Positions 46,211-56,900 are shown, counted from the first letter of the stretch. The stretch is DNA of 64,000 bases from an uncultured Prevotella sp. (GCA_944320305.1 CALUGW010000016.1:1-64000); one strand, 5' to 3'. Notes: a model not told the origin generated them from the sequence alone. Translations and numbers: made by a program.

Positions 46211-46818
46211 AAAACATGCTGAGAAACATAAGCCGCCTGCGCCTCGCGCTCATAGCCGCAGCCATTGTGGCGGCGGTGGCGGCGGCGCTGTGGGCGGCCC
46301 GCACCGTGAGCCGCAGCAGCCTGTCGGTGGGCGCCGACAAGAGGATTGACATCACGCCGGAGCAGATCAGAGCCATAAAGGCCATCGGCGAGTGGGAGTT
46401 TCTCGCCGTGACGGGCGAGGAGCTGGTGGACACCGTGCGCCGGGGCTTCTTCAGCGACGACCACCTCGTGCGCATCTACTACGGCACGATGCGCCTCGGC
46501 ATCGACCTCGACGAGACCGCCCCAGGCTGGATTGCCGCGCGCGGCGACACCGTGTGCGTGACGCTGCCGCCCGTAAAGCTGCTCGACGACGACTTCATCG
46601 ACGAGGCGCGCACGCGCTCGTTCTACGAGAGCGGACGCTGGACCGCCGCCGACCGCGAGGCCATGTACCGCCGCGCGGCCGACGCCATGAGGCGCAAGGG
46701 CCTCAGCCGGGCCAACATCAGGAGCGCGGAGAGCAACGCCGACGCCCAGTTCCGCAGCATGCTGCAGGCCATGGGCTTCGACAACATAATAATAAGGTTT
46801 GGCGACAAGCAGGACTGA
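46207..46818 (+). CDS. DUF4230 domain membrane protein
   Basis: A 203-aa protein with one N-terminal membrane anchor (LALIAAAIVAAVAAALWAA) and a periplasmic DUF4230 domain: IGEWEFLAVTGEELVDT, IYYGTMRLGIDLDET, DTVCVTLPPVKLLDDDFIDE and a final LQAMGFDNIIIRF strand. It starts within the stop of the lipoprotein paralogue, so they are made together. Unlike that protein it has no lipobox. Confidence 0.85.
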   Translation: MKNMLRNISRLRLALIAAAIVAAVAAALWAARTVSRSSLSVGADKRIDITPEQIRAIKAIGEWEFLAVTGEELVDTVRRGFFSDDHLVRIYYGTMRLGIDLDETAPGWIAARGDTVCVTLPPVKLLDDDFIDEARTRSFYESGRWTAADREAMYRRAADAMRRKGLSRANIRSAESNADAQFRSMLQAMGFDNIIIRFGDKQD

Positions 46819-46842
46819 ACGTCCGCAAGCAATCCATGCAGT

Positions 46843-47056
46843 ACGCGAGTTCGGGATAAGCAAGCATTGAGATCAAGCTGTGGTAGTTCTCATGTAGAGA
46901 CGCAAAATTTTGCGTCTGACATTGTTATTTGCATCCATTTTAATGGCATTGCCCCCTCCGAGACGCAAAATTTTGCGTCTCCACACGCGGCAGACAGCAG
47001 GCCGGAGGCTTACATTTCTTGTGAAACAAACGAAAGTCATAATCCCGAACTCGCGT
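46843..47056 (-). repeat. 214-bp element C, copy 3 (inverted)
   Basis: Ends ACGCGAGTTCGGGAT and ATCCCGAACTCGCGT are perfect 15-bp terminal inverted repeats. Both 20-bp AGACGCAAAATTTTGCGTCT palindromes are present. The length equals copy 1 at 18335-18548, and the order is reversed. No clear target duplication (ATGCAGT against ATGTATC). It lies between the convergent DUF4230 and trmO genes. Confidence 0.85.
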
Positions 47057-47108
47057 ATGTATCACACCCTATAAAGCGCGGACAGCCACAAAACAAGCCG
47101 AGCCAGAC

Positions 47109-47786
47109 TCAACGCGCTACAAAGCCAACCACCCGGAGCACGCCGCCGACGACGGTGAAGCGCACATCCCACGCGCCGTAGGGCATGCCGTAGACGCGGG
47201 CGGGGTCGTCGTGATAGTGCGGCCGGGGGTCCTGGCTGAGCACGTCGGCCAGCGTCCGCGCCTCGGCCTCGCCCATGCCGGCGGGCAGTGCGGCGGCAAA
47301 CTCGACGCTGAGCACAGGCCACCGCCCGTCGCCGGCAAAGCCCTGGCGAGCGTCGGGGTGGCTGTCGGCAAAGGGCAGATAGGGCTTTATGTCGAAGACG
47401 GGCGTGCCGTCCATAAGGTCGGCGCCAGAGACATGGATCAGCGGGCCGCCCGGCGCGGCCCAGTCAACGCGCTCCAGCCGCACCGCCGACAGGCCCAGGC
47501 CGTTGGGGCGGAACGGCGACCGCGTGGCGAACACGCCCACGCGCCTGTTGCCGCCCAGCCTCGGAGGGCGCACCGTGAGCCGCTGCCGGCCGCCGCCGTT
47601 GGCAGAGAAGCCCCAGACGAGCCACAGCCAGTCGAAATCGTCAAGCCCGCGCAGGGCCTCGGCCGAGCGGTAGGGCGGCACCAGCTCTATGCGGCCGCGC
47701 AGCGCGGCCACCACCCCACTCTGTCTCGGAATGCCGAACTTGGTGGGGAACGGCGAGCGGAAATATGCTATCGGCGTGATTGTCAT
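47109..47786 (-). CDS. trmO: tRNA (N6-threonylcarbamoyladenosine-37-N6)-methyltransferase TrmO
   Basis: TrmO (TsaA/YaeB family) methylates t6A37 in some tRNAs reading ACY codons, using S-adenosylmethionine. The 225-aa protein has PIAYFRSPFPTKFGIPRQSG, FDWLWLVWGFS, VGVFATRSPFRPNGLGLSAV and PVFDIKPYLPFAD, the full family signature, and the smaller C-terminal domain with HYHDDPARVYGM. Its -7 element ends 4 bases before the ATG (leaderless mRNA likely). Confidence 0.95.
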   Translation of the reverse strand: MTITPIAYFRSPFPTKFGIPRQSGVVAALRGRIELVPPYRSAEALRGLDDFDWLWLVWGFSANGGGRQRLTVRPPRLGGNRRVGVFATRSPFRPNGLGLSAVRLERVDWAAPGGPLIHVSGADLMDGTPVFDIKPYLPFADSHPDARQGFAGDGRWPVLSVEFAAALPAGMGEAEARTLADVLSQDPRPHYHDDPARVYGMPYGAWDVRFTVVGGVLRVVGFVAR

Positions 47787-47790
47787 GGTG

Positions 47791-47798
47791 CAAAATTA
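47791..47798 (-). promoter_or_regulatory. -7 element of trmO, abutting the start codon
   Basis: Minus-strand TAATTTTG, then CACC, then the trmO ATG: the same spacing and the same four bases as in front of mutS2. Confidence 0.6.
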
Positions 47799-47907
47799 CA
47801 CATTTTCCGGCTCTTCTGCGGCCTGCCGGAGCCACAAAATGGTGCGGAGGCGGCAGCTTGCGGCACAACTTATGTGTGGAAAATAATGATATTTAAAATA
47901 TTTTCAC

Positions 47908-47949
47908 TATCTTTGCACCATGGTAAATATATCACGCCGCAAAGCCTGA
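47908..47949 (+). promoter_or_regulatory. promoter with abutting 9-codon ORF upstream of the 48-kb lipoprotein
   Basis: TATCTTTG (47908-47915), CACC, then ATG at 47920 opening a micro-ORF (MVNISRRKA, stop 47947-47949). The lipoprotein gene starts 70 bases later. The micro-ORF may be a leader peptide read from a leaderless mRNA, or the ATG may be chance. Confidence 0.45.
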
Positions 47950-48019
47950 AAGGCAAAGACACTGCGGCGGACGAGAACGACAACCCACAAAACAGACTAA
48001 CAACAAAACATATAAAGAA

Positions 48020-49351
48020 ATGAAAAAGTTCAGCATTATGGCCATGATGTTCATGGCACTGTCACTTTCGGTGACAATGGTTTCGTGTGGTGACGACGAG
48101 CCGGGCGACCCGCCCGGAGGCCAGACCGGCGGCGGTGGCGAACAGGGCGGCAGCGGCACCGGCGACGAAGACAGCCCGATACATTCAGTAACCGACGTGG
48201 AGAGCCAGAAGGCGCGGCTCCGCGATGTGGCAAACGCCCTGATGTCGATGGTCAGCGCGTCCGACTTCAACCGCCTGTCGCAGCTGGGCCACTACGTCGA
48301 GAACGCCACCAAGGACGGCAGCGAAGTGGAGGAATGGTTCCAGAGCTGCATCGACGCCTGTCAGGTGGGCGCGAGCGACACCGCCATCACGTATCTCTAT
48401 CGCGCGTCAAACTTCCACGGACAGTTTGAGCTTCGAGACGGACGCTGGGAGCTTGTGACGCCAGACGCCGACTATCTGGAGTTCAACTTCACCGACGACA
48501 CGGGCAAGGCGTGCTCCATGCGCCTCATATGCGGCGGCAAGGAGACCACCATACACCACGAGGCGTTTGACAAAGACGGCATGGGATATGACGATGGGAA
48601 CGGCAACATCTACACCTGGCCGGGCGAGACGGTCAAGTATGTCATTCCCGGAACCATCAACCTGATCTTCTCGCAGGAAGGAAGCTCCACAGTCAACGCC
48701 ATTGTGGAGACCGACGTGCAGCTGCGCGGCGGCGACGACGAGTTTGACCCCAACCGCGACTATGTGTTCGTGACGACCACGGTCAACGCCGAGAACTACG
48801 AGCTGAAAGTGGAGCGCACGATGTATAACGCCGGGAGCGAGGCTTCCGCTGCCGCATACCTGATGAAAGACGGCCATACGCTCGTGTCGGCCGAGGCCAA
48901 CGCCAGCGGCGATATCACCGACACCAACAACCCCAAGGGCAGCATCACCGACATCAGCATCAGCCTGCTCGACGAGGTCTACATCCGCGGAAGCATCACC
49001 GACACCGAAGGACTGCAGGCCTGCCTCGACAGAGCCGACAGCCACGACAACGACTCCACGGCCTACAAGAGCGCCATAGCCGAGGCCAACCAGCACCTGA
49101 ACCTCGGCCTCTACTTCGGCGAAGGCTCGACAGTGAGCGCCAGCCTGAAGTACTACCCGTTCTGCGAGCGCGGCTACTACGGCGAGGAGTGGTACAACGA
49201 GGTGGTGATGATGTTCCCCGACGGCACCAGCTACTCCACCATGAATGAGTATTTCTCCGAGGAATTCTTCGACATCGTGATCACCCAGTTCAAGGATCTG
49301 GTGGACAGCTTTGTGCATCTGGTTGACGCCAAAGAGGACGTTGACTGGTAA
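48020..49351 (+). CDS. lipoprotein of unknown family
   Basis: A 443-aa protein with a lipoprotein signal (lipobox TMVSC at about residues 19-23), an acidic and Gly-rich linker (about 24-52) and a large globular, probably beta-rich and acidic body. I recognise no domain. Residues such as TINLIFSQEGSSTVNAIVET and YVFVTTTVNAENYELKVERT suggest repeated beta strands. Being just upstream of a TonB-dependent receptor and its DUF4249 partner, it may be a surface-exposed accessory of that system, but its promoter is separate and 64 bases with a hairpin lie between. Confidence 0.7.
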   Translation: MKKFSIMAMMFMALSLSVTMVSCGDDEPGDPPGGQTGGGGEQGGSGTGDEDSPIHSVTDVESQKARLRDVANALMSMVSASDFNRLSQLGHYVENATKDGSEVEEWFQSCIDACQVGASDTAITYLYRASNFHGQFELRDGRWELVTPDADYLEFNFTDDTGKACSMRLICGGKETTIHHEAFDKDGMGYDDGNGNIYTWPGETVKYVIPGTINLIFSQEGSSTVNAIVETDVQLRGGDDEFDPNRDYVFVTTTVNAENYELKVERTMYNAGSEASAAAYLMKDGHTLVSAEANASGDITDTNNPKGSITDISISLLDEVYIRGSITDTEGLQACLDRADSHDNDSTAYKSAIAEANQHLNLGLYFGEGSTVSASLKYYPFCERGYYGEEWYNEVVMMFPDGTSYSTMNEYFSEEFFDIVITQFKDLVDSFVHLVDAKEDVDW

Positions 49352-49415
49352 GAAAGCCGCCCCCTGCCGCACGAACCGACGGCGGCTGAGGGAAACATTC
49401 AATATATAGAATAAG

Positions 49416-51434
49416 GTGCGCAACACGCTGTTGACACTTGCCATGGCCTGTTCGGCCGCCACGGCGCATGGTGCCGTGGCGGCCGACAGCGTTGATACGC
49501 TCAGCCAGACGCTGCGCGGCGTGAGCGTCAGCGGGCGGCGCGTGCGCTCATATCTGGGCAGCGAGGGCGGCGCCAGCGTGGTGAGCATGAAGCTCATGGA
49601 CGAGATGCCGCGCATACTCGGCAACGCCGACCCCATGCGCTACGCCCAGATGCTGCCCGGGGTGCAGACCAACGCCGAGTATGACGCCGGACTGCACATC
49701 CGCGGAAGCGAAAGCTCGCACAACCAGGTGGCCATAGACGGTGTGCCGCTCTACAACGCCGCCCACCTGCTCGGCTTCTTCTCGGTGTTCAACCCCACGC
49801 ACTTCTCGTCGATGAAACTGTCTGAGACGGCCTCGGCGCCATCGGCCCCGAACCGCCTCGGAGGCATTCTCAATATGCGCACCGGCGGCGACCGCCCGCA
49901 GACGGCGGGCGGCGACGCGGCGGTGGGGCCAATGTCGTCGCAGGGCACGCTGCGAGTACCGACTGGAAAGCGGTCGTGGCTCACGGCATCGGCGCGCGCG
50001 GCGTATCTAAACCTGCTGTATTCTCAATGGCTGGAAATAGACGGAACGGCCGTTGACTACTTCTTCCACGACTACAACCTCAACTGGACGTGGCAGCCCG
50101 ACGGGCGCAACCGCGTGTGGATCGAGGCTTACTACGGCGGCGACAACGCCGGACTGGGCGAGGGAACATACGGCATGAACACGTCGCTGAAGTGGGGCAA
50201 CGCCATGGCGGCGGCCCACTGGCTGCACCGGTCGGACGGTCTGACACTGCGCCAGAGCCTCTATTTCACCGCGAGCCGCAGCCGCTTCGCCCTCGACCAG
50301 ACGACCGTCAGCGTGCGGCTGCCCTCATCCATCGCCGACATAGGCTACAAAATGGAGGCCGCGTGGGGGCGATGGGAGGCCGGAATCGATGCCGCAGGCC
50401 ACTTCATACGCCCACAGGAGCCGCAAGTGAGCGGCGATGTGGCCAGCGTGAGCAGCAGCGCCGGGCGGCAGCGCGCGCTCGAAGTGGCGGCATGGGCGGG
50501 CTACAGCCTGCCACTGCGGAGCGCCACCCTGAGCGCCGGACTGCGCCCCACGCTCTATGCCACCACCCGCGGCAGCAGCTTTTCAGCCGACCCCACGGTG
50601 GCTCTGGCGTGGCGGCTGTCACCCGGAGCGGGCCTGAAGCTCAGCGCGTGGGCGCGCCATCAGTATCTGATAAAGACCGGATTCTCCGACATCGGACTGC
50701 CCACAGAGTTCTGGTTCTCGGCGGGCTACGGCCAGCGGGCGCAGCGCTCGCTCAACGCCTCTGCCGACTTTGAGGTCTATCTGGGCCGCAGGGCGTGGCG
50801 GCTGTCGGGCGGTGTGTACTACAAACGGCTGTACCATCAGGTGGAATACCGCGGGAATGTGTTCGACTTCGTTTACTCCGACTATTCGCTCGACAACACA
50901 CTGCTCGCCGGCGACGGCCACAACTACGGACTGACGCTGATGCTCGAACGGCGCAAAGGGCGGATAACAGGATGGATATCCTACGCTTTCACGCGGGCCT
51001 GGAGGCAGTTTCCCGGCTCAGAACTGCAAGGATGGTATCCAGCCAACCACGACCGCCCGCACGAGCTGAACGCCGTGGCAACGTTCAGGCCGTCGGCACG
51101 GTGGAGCTTCGGAGCCTCGCTGGTGGCGGCCTCGGGCACTCCGTTCACACGGGTCAGGCGGTTCTACGTGCTCAGCGACCACATAATAGCGGAATACGGG
51201 CCGCACAACGGCGAGCGGCTCAGCCCATACGTGCGCCTTGACCTGTCCGTAAACTACGACTTCCGCACCCGAGGCGGACGGCGCAGCGGCGTCAACCTGT
51301 CGCTCTACAACGCCATCGCACACGACAACGTGCTCTTCTACCGCATCAAAGTAAACGAGTATGAGTATGCCTACCGGCCGTTCGCATTCGCCCTGAGGGT
51401 GCTTCCGTCGGTCAATTATTACTTCAGTTTCTGA
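49416..51434 (+). CDS. TonB-dependent outer-membrane receptor
   Basis: A 672-aa receptor that starts with GTG and a signal peptide (cleavage near AVAA, residue 23). A plug domain follows (about 45-165) with MPRILGNADPMRYAQMLPGV, GLHIRGSESSHNQVAIDGVP and NRLGGILNMRT, then a beta-barrel rich in aromatic strands to the final LRVLPSVNYYFSF. It lacks the N-terminal carboxypeptidase-regulatory-like domain of SusC-type receptors and has no SusD, so it is not a standard glycan-import receptor. The DUF4249 gene starts 1 base after its stop, a frequent pairing in Bacteroidota. Confidence 0.92.
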   Translation: MRNTLLTLAMACSAATAHGAVAADSVDTLSQTLRGVSVSGRRVRSYLGSEGGASVVSMKLMDEMPRILGNADPMRYAQMLPGVQTNAEYDAGLHIRGSESSHNQVAIDGVPLYNAAHLLGFFSVFNPTHFSSMKLSETASAPSAPNRLGGILNMRTGGDRPQTAGGDAAVGPMSSQGTLRVPTGKRSWLTASARAAYLNLLYSQWLEIDGTAVDYFFHDYNLNWTWQPDGRNRVWIEAYYGGDNAGLGEGTYGMNTSLKWGNAMAAAHWLHRSDGLTLRQSLYFTASRSRFALDQTTVSVRLPSSIADIGYKMEAAWGRWEAGIDAAGHFIRPQEPQVSGDVASVSSSAGRQRALEVAAWAGYSLPLRSATLSAGLRPTLYATTRGSSFSADPTVALAWRLSPGAGLKLSAWARHQYLIKTGFSDIGLPTEFWFSAGYGQRAQRSLNASADFEVYLGRRAWRLSGGVYYKRLYHQVEYRGNVFDFVYSDYSLDNTLLAGDGHNYGLTLMLERRKGRITGWISYAFTRAWRQFPGSELQGWYPANHDRPHELNAVATFRPSARWSFGASLVAASGTPFTRVRRFYVLSDHIIAEYGPHNGERLSPYVRLDLSVNYDFRTRGGRRSGVNLSLYNAIAHDNVLFYRIKVNEYEYAYRPFAFALRVLPSVNYYFSF

Positions 51435-51435
51435 C

Positions 51436-52296
51436 ATGACAAGCAAACATATCATCACAGGCGGCCTTATCCTTGCCGCATCCGCAGCGCTTGCGAGCGG
51501 ATGCGACCATGGTCTTGACGTAGAGGGAGGGGGCGAACTGGTGGTCGAGGGATGGATAGACAGCGGCCAATATCCGGTGGTGAAGCTGACGCGCACGGTG
51601 AGCGTGGGCAGCGAATACCAGTCCACCGACAATCTTGAGGACTGCGTGGAGCAGTGGGCGCGCGTGACAGTGAGCGACGGCGGGCGCGAAGTGACGCTCA
51701 TCGGCCACCGCGACGACAGCCACTTTCCGCCTTACGTCTACACCACATCAGATATGCTGGGCGTGCCCGGGCGCACCTACACACTGACCGTAGACTGTCT
51801 TGACGGCACGCACGCCGAGGCACAGACCACCATTCCGCAGCCCGCCGCGATAGACTCCTTTGCAATTGAGAGGGTGAGCGTGGCCGACACGCTGCGCCAG
51901 GTCTACGCCTACGTGCGCGACGACGGAACAAAAGACGGTGGTTACAAGCTCTTCACTTACGTCTATGGCGAAGAGAAAGGCTTCATGTCGGCCTATCTCG
52001 GCATCTCTGCGGCAGACAGGCTGCCCGACGGACGGCGCATGGCCGTGAGCCGCGGACGGCAGAATCTCACGTCAGACTTCACTCCCTATTTCGCCGTCGG
52101 CGACACGGTGATGGTCAAACTGGCACGCATCGACGAGACGGCATACCACTTCTGGCGCGACTTTGAGGACATGGTGACGCTCTCGCGCAACCCGTTTTTC
52201 CCCGTCACCAACAATCTCCACTCCAACATTACAGGCGGCCTGGGTTACTGGTTCGGCTACGGGTCCGACGTCAAATCCGTCATCGTGACACCGTAG
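51436..52296 (+). CDS. DUF4249 domain lipoprotein
   Basis: A 286-aa lipoprotein (lipobox LASGC near residue 23) with the family start GELVVEGWIDSGQYPVVKLT, a TLTVDCLDGTHAEAQTTIPQ segment and an end with NPFFPVTNNLHSNITGGLGYWFGYG. DUF4249 proteins accompany TonB-dependent receptors lacking SusD and probably sit on the outer leaflet as a lid or capture subunit. The ligand is unknown. Confidence 0.9.
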   Translation: MTSKHIITGGLILAASAALASGCDHGLDVEGGGELVVEGWIDSGQYPVVKLTRTVSVGSEYQSTDNLEDCVEQWARVTVSDGGREVTLIGHRDDSHFPPYVYTTSDMLGVPGRTYTLTVDCLDGTHAEAQTTIPQPAAIDSFAIERVSVADTLRQVYAYVRDDGTKDGGYKLFTYVYGEEKGFMSAYLGISAADRLPDGRRMAVSRGRQNLTSDFTPYFAVGDTVMVKLARIDETAYHFWRDFEDMVTLSRNPFFPVTNNLHSNITGGLGYWFGYGSDVKSVIVTP

Positions 52297-52328
52297 CCGC
52301 CACAACAAGGAAGCTCATTCCTGCCCCT

Positions 52329-53315
52329 TCACACTTCGCCACAGGCTTCCGCCGCCCGGATGTTTCGCATAAGGCCCTCGTATTTCGCCCTTTTCACGGC
52401 GCTGCCCTTGAACAGCCGGCGGTAGTCATCGGCCGACAAGTTGTGCCATCCGGCCTTTGTCATGGCCAGCAGCGCGGCGTTAGGCTGCAGTTCGGGGTCT
52501 GTGGCAACCGGCGCAAGCCTGTTCCACGGACACGCCGTCTGGCATCTGTCGCAGCCGTAGATGCTGTTCCCGACGACATTCTCCACTCCGGCGGGCAGCG
52601 GTCCGCGGTGCTCGATGGTGAGATACGACAGGCAGCGGCGCGCGTCGAGCGGCCCGCCGTCGGCAATGGCGCTCGTAGGACAGGCGTCTATGCAGGCCCG
52701 GCACGTGCCGCAGCGCGGTTCCTGCGGACTGTCGGCGGGCAGGCTGCGGTTTACGAACACCTCGCCGAGAAAGAACATTGAGCCAGCGCCGGGGATGATG
52801 AGCTGGCGGTTGCGCCCCGGCCAGCCCAGACCGGCCCGCCACGCCCAGTAGCGCTCAAGCACGGGAGCCGTGTCGCAGAACACTCGCATGGCCAGAGCCG
52901 GAAGCCCGGAAGCGGCCTTGCCCGCCTCAGCCTCGGCGAACAGCCGCTCCATGGCAGCCGCCAGAGAGCGCAGGCGGGCCTTCATCACGTCGTGATAGTC
53001 GCGCCCGAGGGCGTAAGCGGCGATCTGATACTCGCCCTCAGGCATTGTGCGGGGCGGCGCGTAGGCCATTGCCACGCACACGATACTCCTCACGCCGGGC
53101 ATGAGCAGGGCCGGATCGAGACGCTTGTCAGTGTTGTGCGCCATATAGTCCATGCCTGCATGACAGCCCGAAGCTATCCACCGCGCGAACTCTCCGGCCG
53201 CCTTGCCGCCGACAGGGGCGGCCTCTGCCACCCCGCAACGATAAAAGCCGAGACGCGACGCCTCGGCTTTTATCTTGTCTGCCAGTGACTGTTCAGTCGA
53301 AAACCTTGAACTCAT
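52329..53315 (-). CDS. queG: epoxyqueuosine reductase QueG
   Basis: QueG makes the last step of queuosine in tRNA, reducing epoxyqueuosine with cobalamin and two 4Fe-4S clusters. The DUF1730 part (about 20-180) has LDPALLMPGVRSIVCVAMAY and RVFCDTAPVLERYWAWRAGL with the catalytic Asp; the cluster motifs CGTCRACIDACPTSAI and CDRCQTACPWN follow. The ATG at 53315 gives 328 aa. It overlaps the end of the polysaccharide deacetylase gene by 23 nt, so the two are coupled although functionally unrelated. Confidence 0.96.
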   Translation of the reverse strand: MSSRFSTEQSLADKIKAEASRLGFYRCGVAEAAPVGGKAAGEFARWIASGCHAGMDYMAHNTDKRLDPALLMPGVRSIVCVAMAYAPPRTMPEGEYQIAAYALGRDYHDVMKARLRSLAAAMERLFAEAEAGKAASGLPALAMRVFCDTAPVLERYWAWRAGLGWPGRNRQLIIPGAGSMFFLGEVFVNRSLPADSPQEPRCGTCRACIDACPTSAIADGGPLDARRCLSYLTIEHRGPLPAGVENVVGNSIYGCDRCQTACPWNRLAPVATDPELQPNAALLAMTKAGWHNLSADDYRRLFKGSAVKRAKYEGLMRNIRAAEACGEV

Positions 53316-53904
53316 AACCTTGTTCTTTAAGCCACTTGATGGCAAGCGGCAACGCATAATGCAGCTTGTCGATGCTGCGCAGCGAGTCGTGGAAGGTGAT
53401 GATGGAGCCGTTGCGGGCGTAGCGCTTCACGTTGTTGAGCACCTCCTCGGCCGTCATCCACTTCGAGTAGTCGCGCGTGACGAGGTCCCACATCACGATT
53501 CTGTACTTCCGCCCGAGCCAGAAATACTGGTCGGGGCGCATCCATCCGTGCGGCGGACGGAACAGGTCTGTGTGCAGCAGCTCGTCGGCCTTCTGCGCGT
53601 TGGCGCTGTAAGTGGCCACGGTGTGCCTGAAGCCCCCCATGTGGTTGAAGGTGTGGTTGCCTATCCTGTGGCCCGCCTCCACCACCTGACGGAACACGTC
53701 GGGGTGCTTTCTCACGTTGTCGCCCACCATAAAGAAGGTGGCCTTGACGTCAAACTGCGCCAGAGTCTGCAGTATGAACGGTGTGGCTTCGGGAATGGGG
53801 CCGTCGTCGAAGGTCAGGTAGACCGCCCTGACGTGCCTGTCCATTCTCCACGTGGCCCTCGGATAGAGCCACCGCAGCCACACCGCCGGTTGTTCAATGA
53901 ACAT
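53293..53904 (-). CDS. polysaccharide deacetylase family (NodB/CE4) protein
   Basis: A 203-aa CE4 domain with TFDDGP (catalytic base Asp and metal Asp), HTFNHM (metal His), RPPHGWM and ITFHDSL (catalytic His). No signal peptide or transmembrane anchor is clear at the start. It probably deacetylates peptidoglycan or another amino sugar polymer. It starts 13 bases after the DUF2723 gene ends and overlaps queG, so the three form one operon. Confidence 0.92.
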   Translation of the reverse strand: MFIEQPAVWLRWLYPRATWRMDRHVRAVYLTFDDGPIPEATPFILQTLAQFDVKATFFMVGDNVRKHPDVFRQVVEAGHRIGNHTFNHMGGFRHTVATYSANAQKADELLHTDLFRPPHGWMRPDQYFWLGRKYRIVMWDLVTRDYSKWMTAEEVLNNVKRYARNGSIITFHDSLRSIDKLHYALPLAIKWLKEQGYEFKVFD

Positions 53905-53917
53905 TATTGCCTGTATG

Positions 53918-56900
53918 TTATTGGAATGTTCCGCCCTTGCCGCGGTACATGTTTACCAGTCCCTCAAGCTCTTTCAGCTTGGCGTCGCCCCATGCCCTGT
54001 CGGCCTCGGCGCCCGCCATGGCGCACTGCTGGAGCAGATACACGTGGAGCATGCACTCGCGCTGCGACGAGGCGAACCTCATGCCGCTGAGCGAGCAGTA
54101 CCACTTGAGATACTGCTCCGACTTCGTCCAGAGCTTCTTGAGCATTTCGAGCCCCTTTGCCTTCTGCCCCAGCTCGATGTAGAGCCGGGCCTCGTCGAGC
54201 GAGCCGGAGGCGTAGTCGAGCGGCACGTTGTACTCAGGGATCATCTTGTCGCAGTAAGCCAGCACCTCGGCGGCACGCTTTTTGTCGCCCTCGCTCACCA
54301 GATTCATGGCCAGCTGTACGAAGAGGCGGCGGTGGGTGTAGCACATCCGCATCACGGTCTCGTCGAGATAGAGTCCGGGCTTGTCCAGACCGCCGTACTT
54401 GAACTTGTGCATCATGTTGTCATAGGTGCGCTCCGTGTCGAAGTTGCGGGCGCCGGGAGCGTTCGTCGTGAACGGCGTGATGCGGTTGGCCAGTCCCTCC
54501 TGCACGAAGTTGTCGCCCAGGTTCATGTAGTTCTCCTGCCCCACGGTGGTGGCTACGTATATAGGGCGCGTCCAGTTGCAGCGGTCGATCATCTCCAGCA
54601 TCATCATGTCGCTCTTGCCGAGGAAGCTCTTTCCCTTGAGCGAGATGACCATGCGGTCGGGTATTGAGTCGGCGGCCATCATCATTCCGCTGCGCTTGAC
54701 GGCTTCCTTGTCAATGGTGATGTAGACCGTGTCGGTGGGAATCACGTGGGTATCGCCGCCGGTGAGCATCGAGATGACGCTGCGCTGCTCGTCGCTGATC
54801 TTGTTGCGCACCCAGTAGGTAAGGATGTTGCGCAGCTCGAAGGGGTTCTCGCCGAACATCTTCCTGGCCTCGTCGGGATACTGGCGGTACAGCTCTTTCA
54901 CAGAAGCCTTCAGCCCGGGGTTGACCTGCACGAACTCGTTTGTGCCCGCGCAGTATTCCAGACGGCTCCAGCTGATGGGCACAGAGGGTGAGTCGTAGGC
55001 CGGGCGGCGCATCTGGTCGATGTACCAGTCGGTCTGCAAATAGCTCAGGTTGCACACGCGGGCGTCGGTCCTGTCGCCCTCGGTGTCCTGTATGTACCAG
55101 AGGGGGAAGGTGTCGTTGTCGCCGTTGGTGAAGATTATGGGGTTGCCCTTCTGCTGCAGCGACATGAGATAGTTGCGCCCGAAGTCGCGGCAAGTGTAGC
55201 GTCCGCTGCGGTCGTGGTCGTCCCATGTCTGCGACGCCATCTGCACCGGAACGAGCAGGCAGACCACTCCCACGATGGCGGCCAAGGCCGTCTCGTGGCC
55301 TTTCAGGCGGCGGTGCAGCTCTGTTATGATGGCCGCCACGCCCATGCCGCACCATATGGCGAAGGCGTAGAACGAGCCTGCGTAGGCGTAGTCGCGCTCA
55401 CGCGGCTGCATGGGCGTCTGGTTGAGATAGAAGACGATGGCCAGTCCGGTCATGAAGAACAGGAAGAACACCACCCAGAACTGCCTTATGCCCTTGTGGC
55501 CGCGGCGCAGCGACTGCCAGAAGAGGCCGATGAGGCCCAGCAGCAGCGGCATGCAGTAGAACACGTTGTGGCCCTTGTTCTCCTTAAGCTCGTCGGGCAG
55601 CTTGCTCTGGTCGCCCAGGCGCCAGTTGTCAAACCACGAGAAGCCCGTTATCCAGTTGCCGTGCTCGGGCTCGCCGTTGCCCTGGCAGTCGTTCTGGCGG
55701 CCTGCGAAGTTCCACATGAAGTAGCGCCAGTACATGAAGTTGCACTGGTATGAGAGGAAGAAGCGCAGGTTTTCCCACTGCGTTGGCACCTTCACCATGA
55801 TGGTCTCGCCGCAGCGGTCGTAGGGCACCTCCTTGCCGTCAACGCCTCCCATCCAGCTCTCGTAGGCGCCGGCGTGGGTGTCGCTGTACATTCGGGGGAA
55901 CAGCATGTTCTGCGCGTATTTGTAGGAGTCCTTGGTGCGCACGACGAAGTAGGAGTCCTTCTCGTCCTCCGACGCCTTGTCCTTGCGCTGGTAGACGGGG
56001 GCGCCTTTCTCCGACACGGGGCGGCAGTAGTTGCCGTCGCGCTCCAGAGCCACCTGCGACGTGTAGGCCTGGCCGTAGAAGAGCGGGCGGTTGCCATACT
56101 GCTCGCGGCCCAGATACTCACCCAGCGTGAAGATGTCCTCGGGCGAGTTCTGGTCCATCGGCGGGTTGGCCGACGAGCGGATGACGGTCACCGCATATGT
56201 GGAATAGCCGATCATGAGCATCAGCATACACAGCAGGGCGGTGTTCTTGACGCGGGCCGTGACGAGCGGCTGCTTCTGCTTGCCCACGTTGCGGTTGAGC
56301 ACGAGCCACAGCACGGCCAGCACCACCACGCCGATGACCACCGAGCTTACGCCGTGGCCGTAGAACGGGATGCCCAGCATGGCCACGGCCAGCAGGAAGG
56401 CCAGGTTGCCGCGCTTCTGGCTGCGGCCGCTGTAGGTCTCGTAGATGGCCCATATCATCACGGCGATGAGCAGTATGATGTAGATTATCTCGCCGGTGTT
56501 GAACGGGCAGCCCAGCACGTTGACAAACAGCAGCTCGAACCAGCCGCCCACCTGGACGATGCCCGGCACCACGCCGTAGAGCACCGCGGCCAGGATGACT
56601 ATCGAGATGGCCAGCGCCCAGAGCGAGCCTCTGAGGTCGGCCTTGCCCGTGCGGTTGGGGAACTTGCGGTAGTAGTAGACGAGCACTATGGCCGGCACAC
56701 AGAGCAGGTTAAGCAGGTGTACGCCGATGGAGAGGCCCGTCATATACATGATGAGCACCAGCCAGCGGTCGCTGTGGGGCTCGTCGGCGTGCTCCTCCCA
56801 CTTCAGTATGAGCCAGAACACCACGGCGGTGAATGCCGACGAGTAGGCGTAGACCTCGCCCTCCACGGCGCTGAACCAGAAGGTGTCGCTGAAGGTGTAG

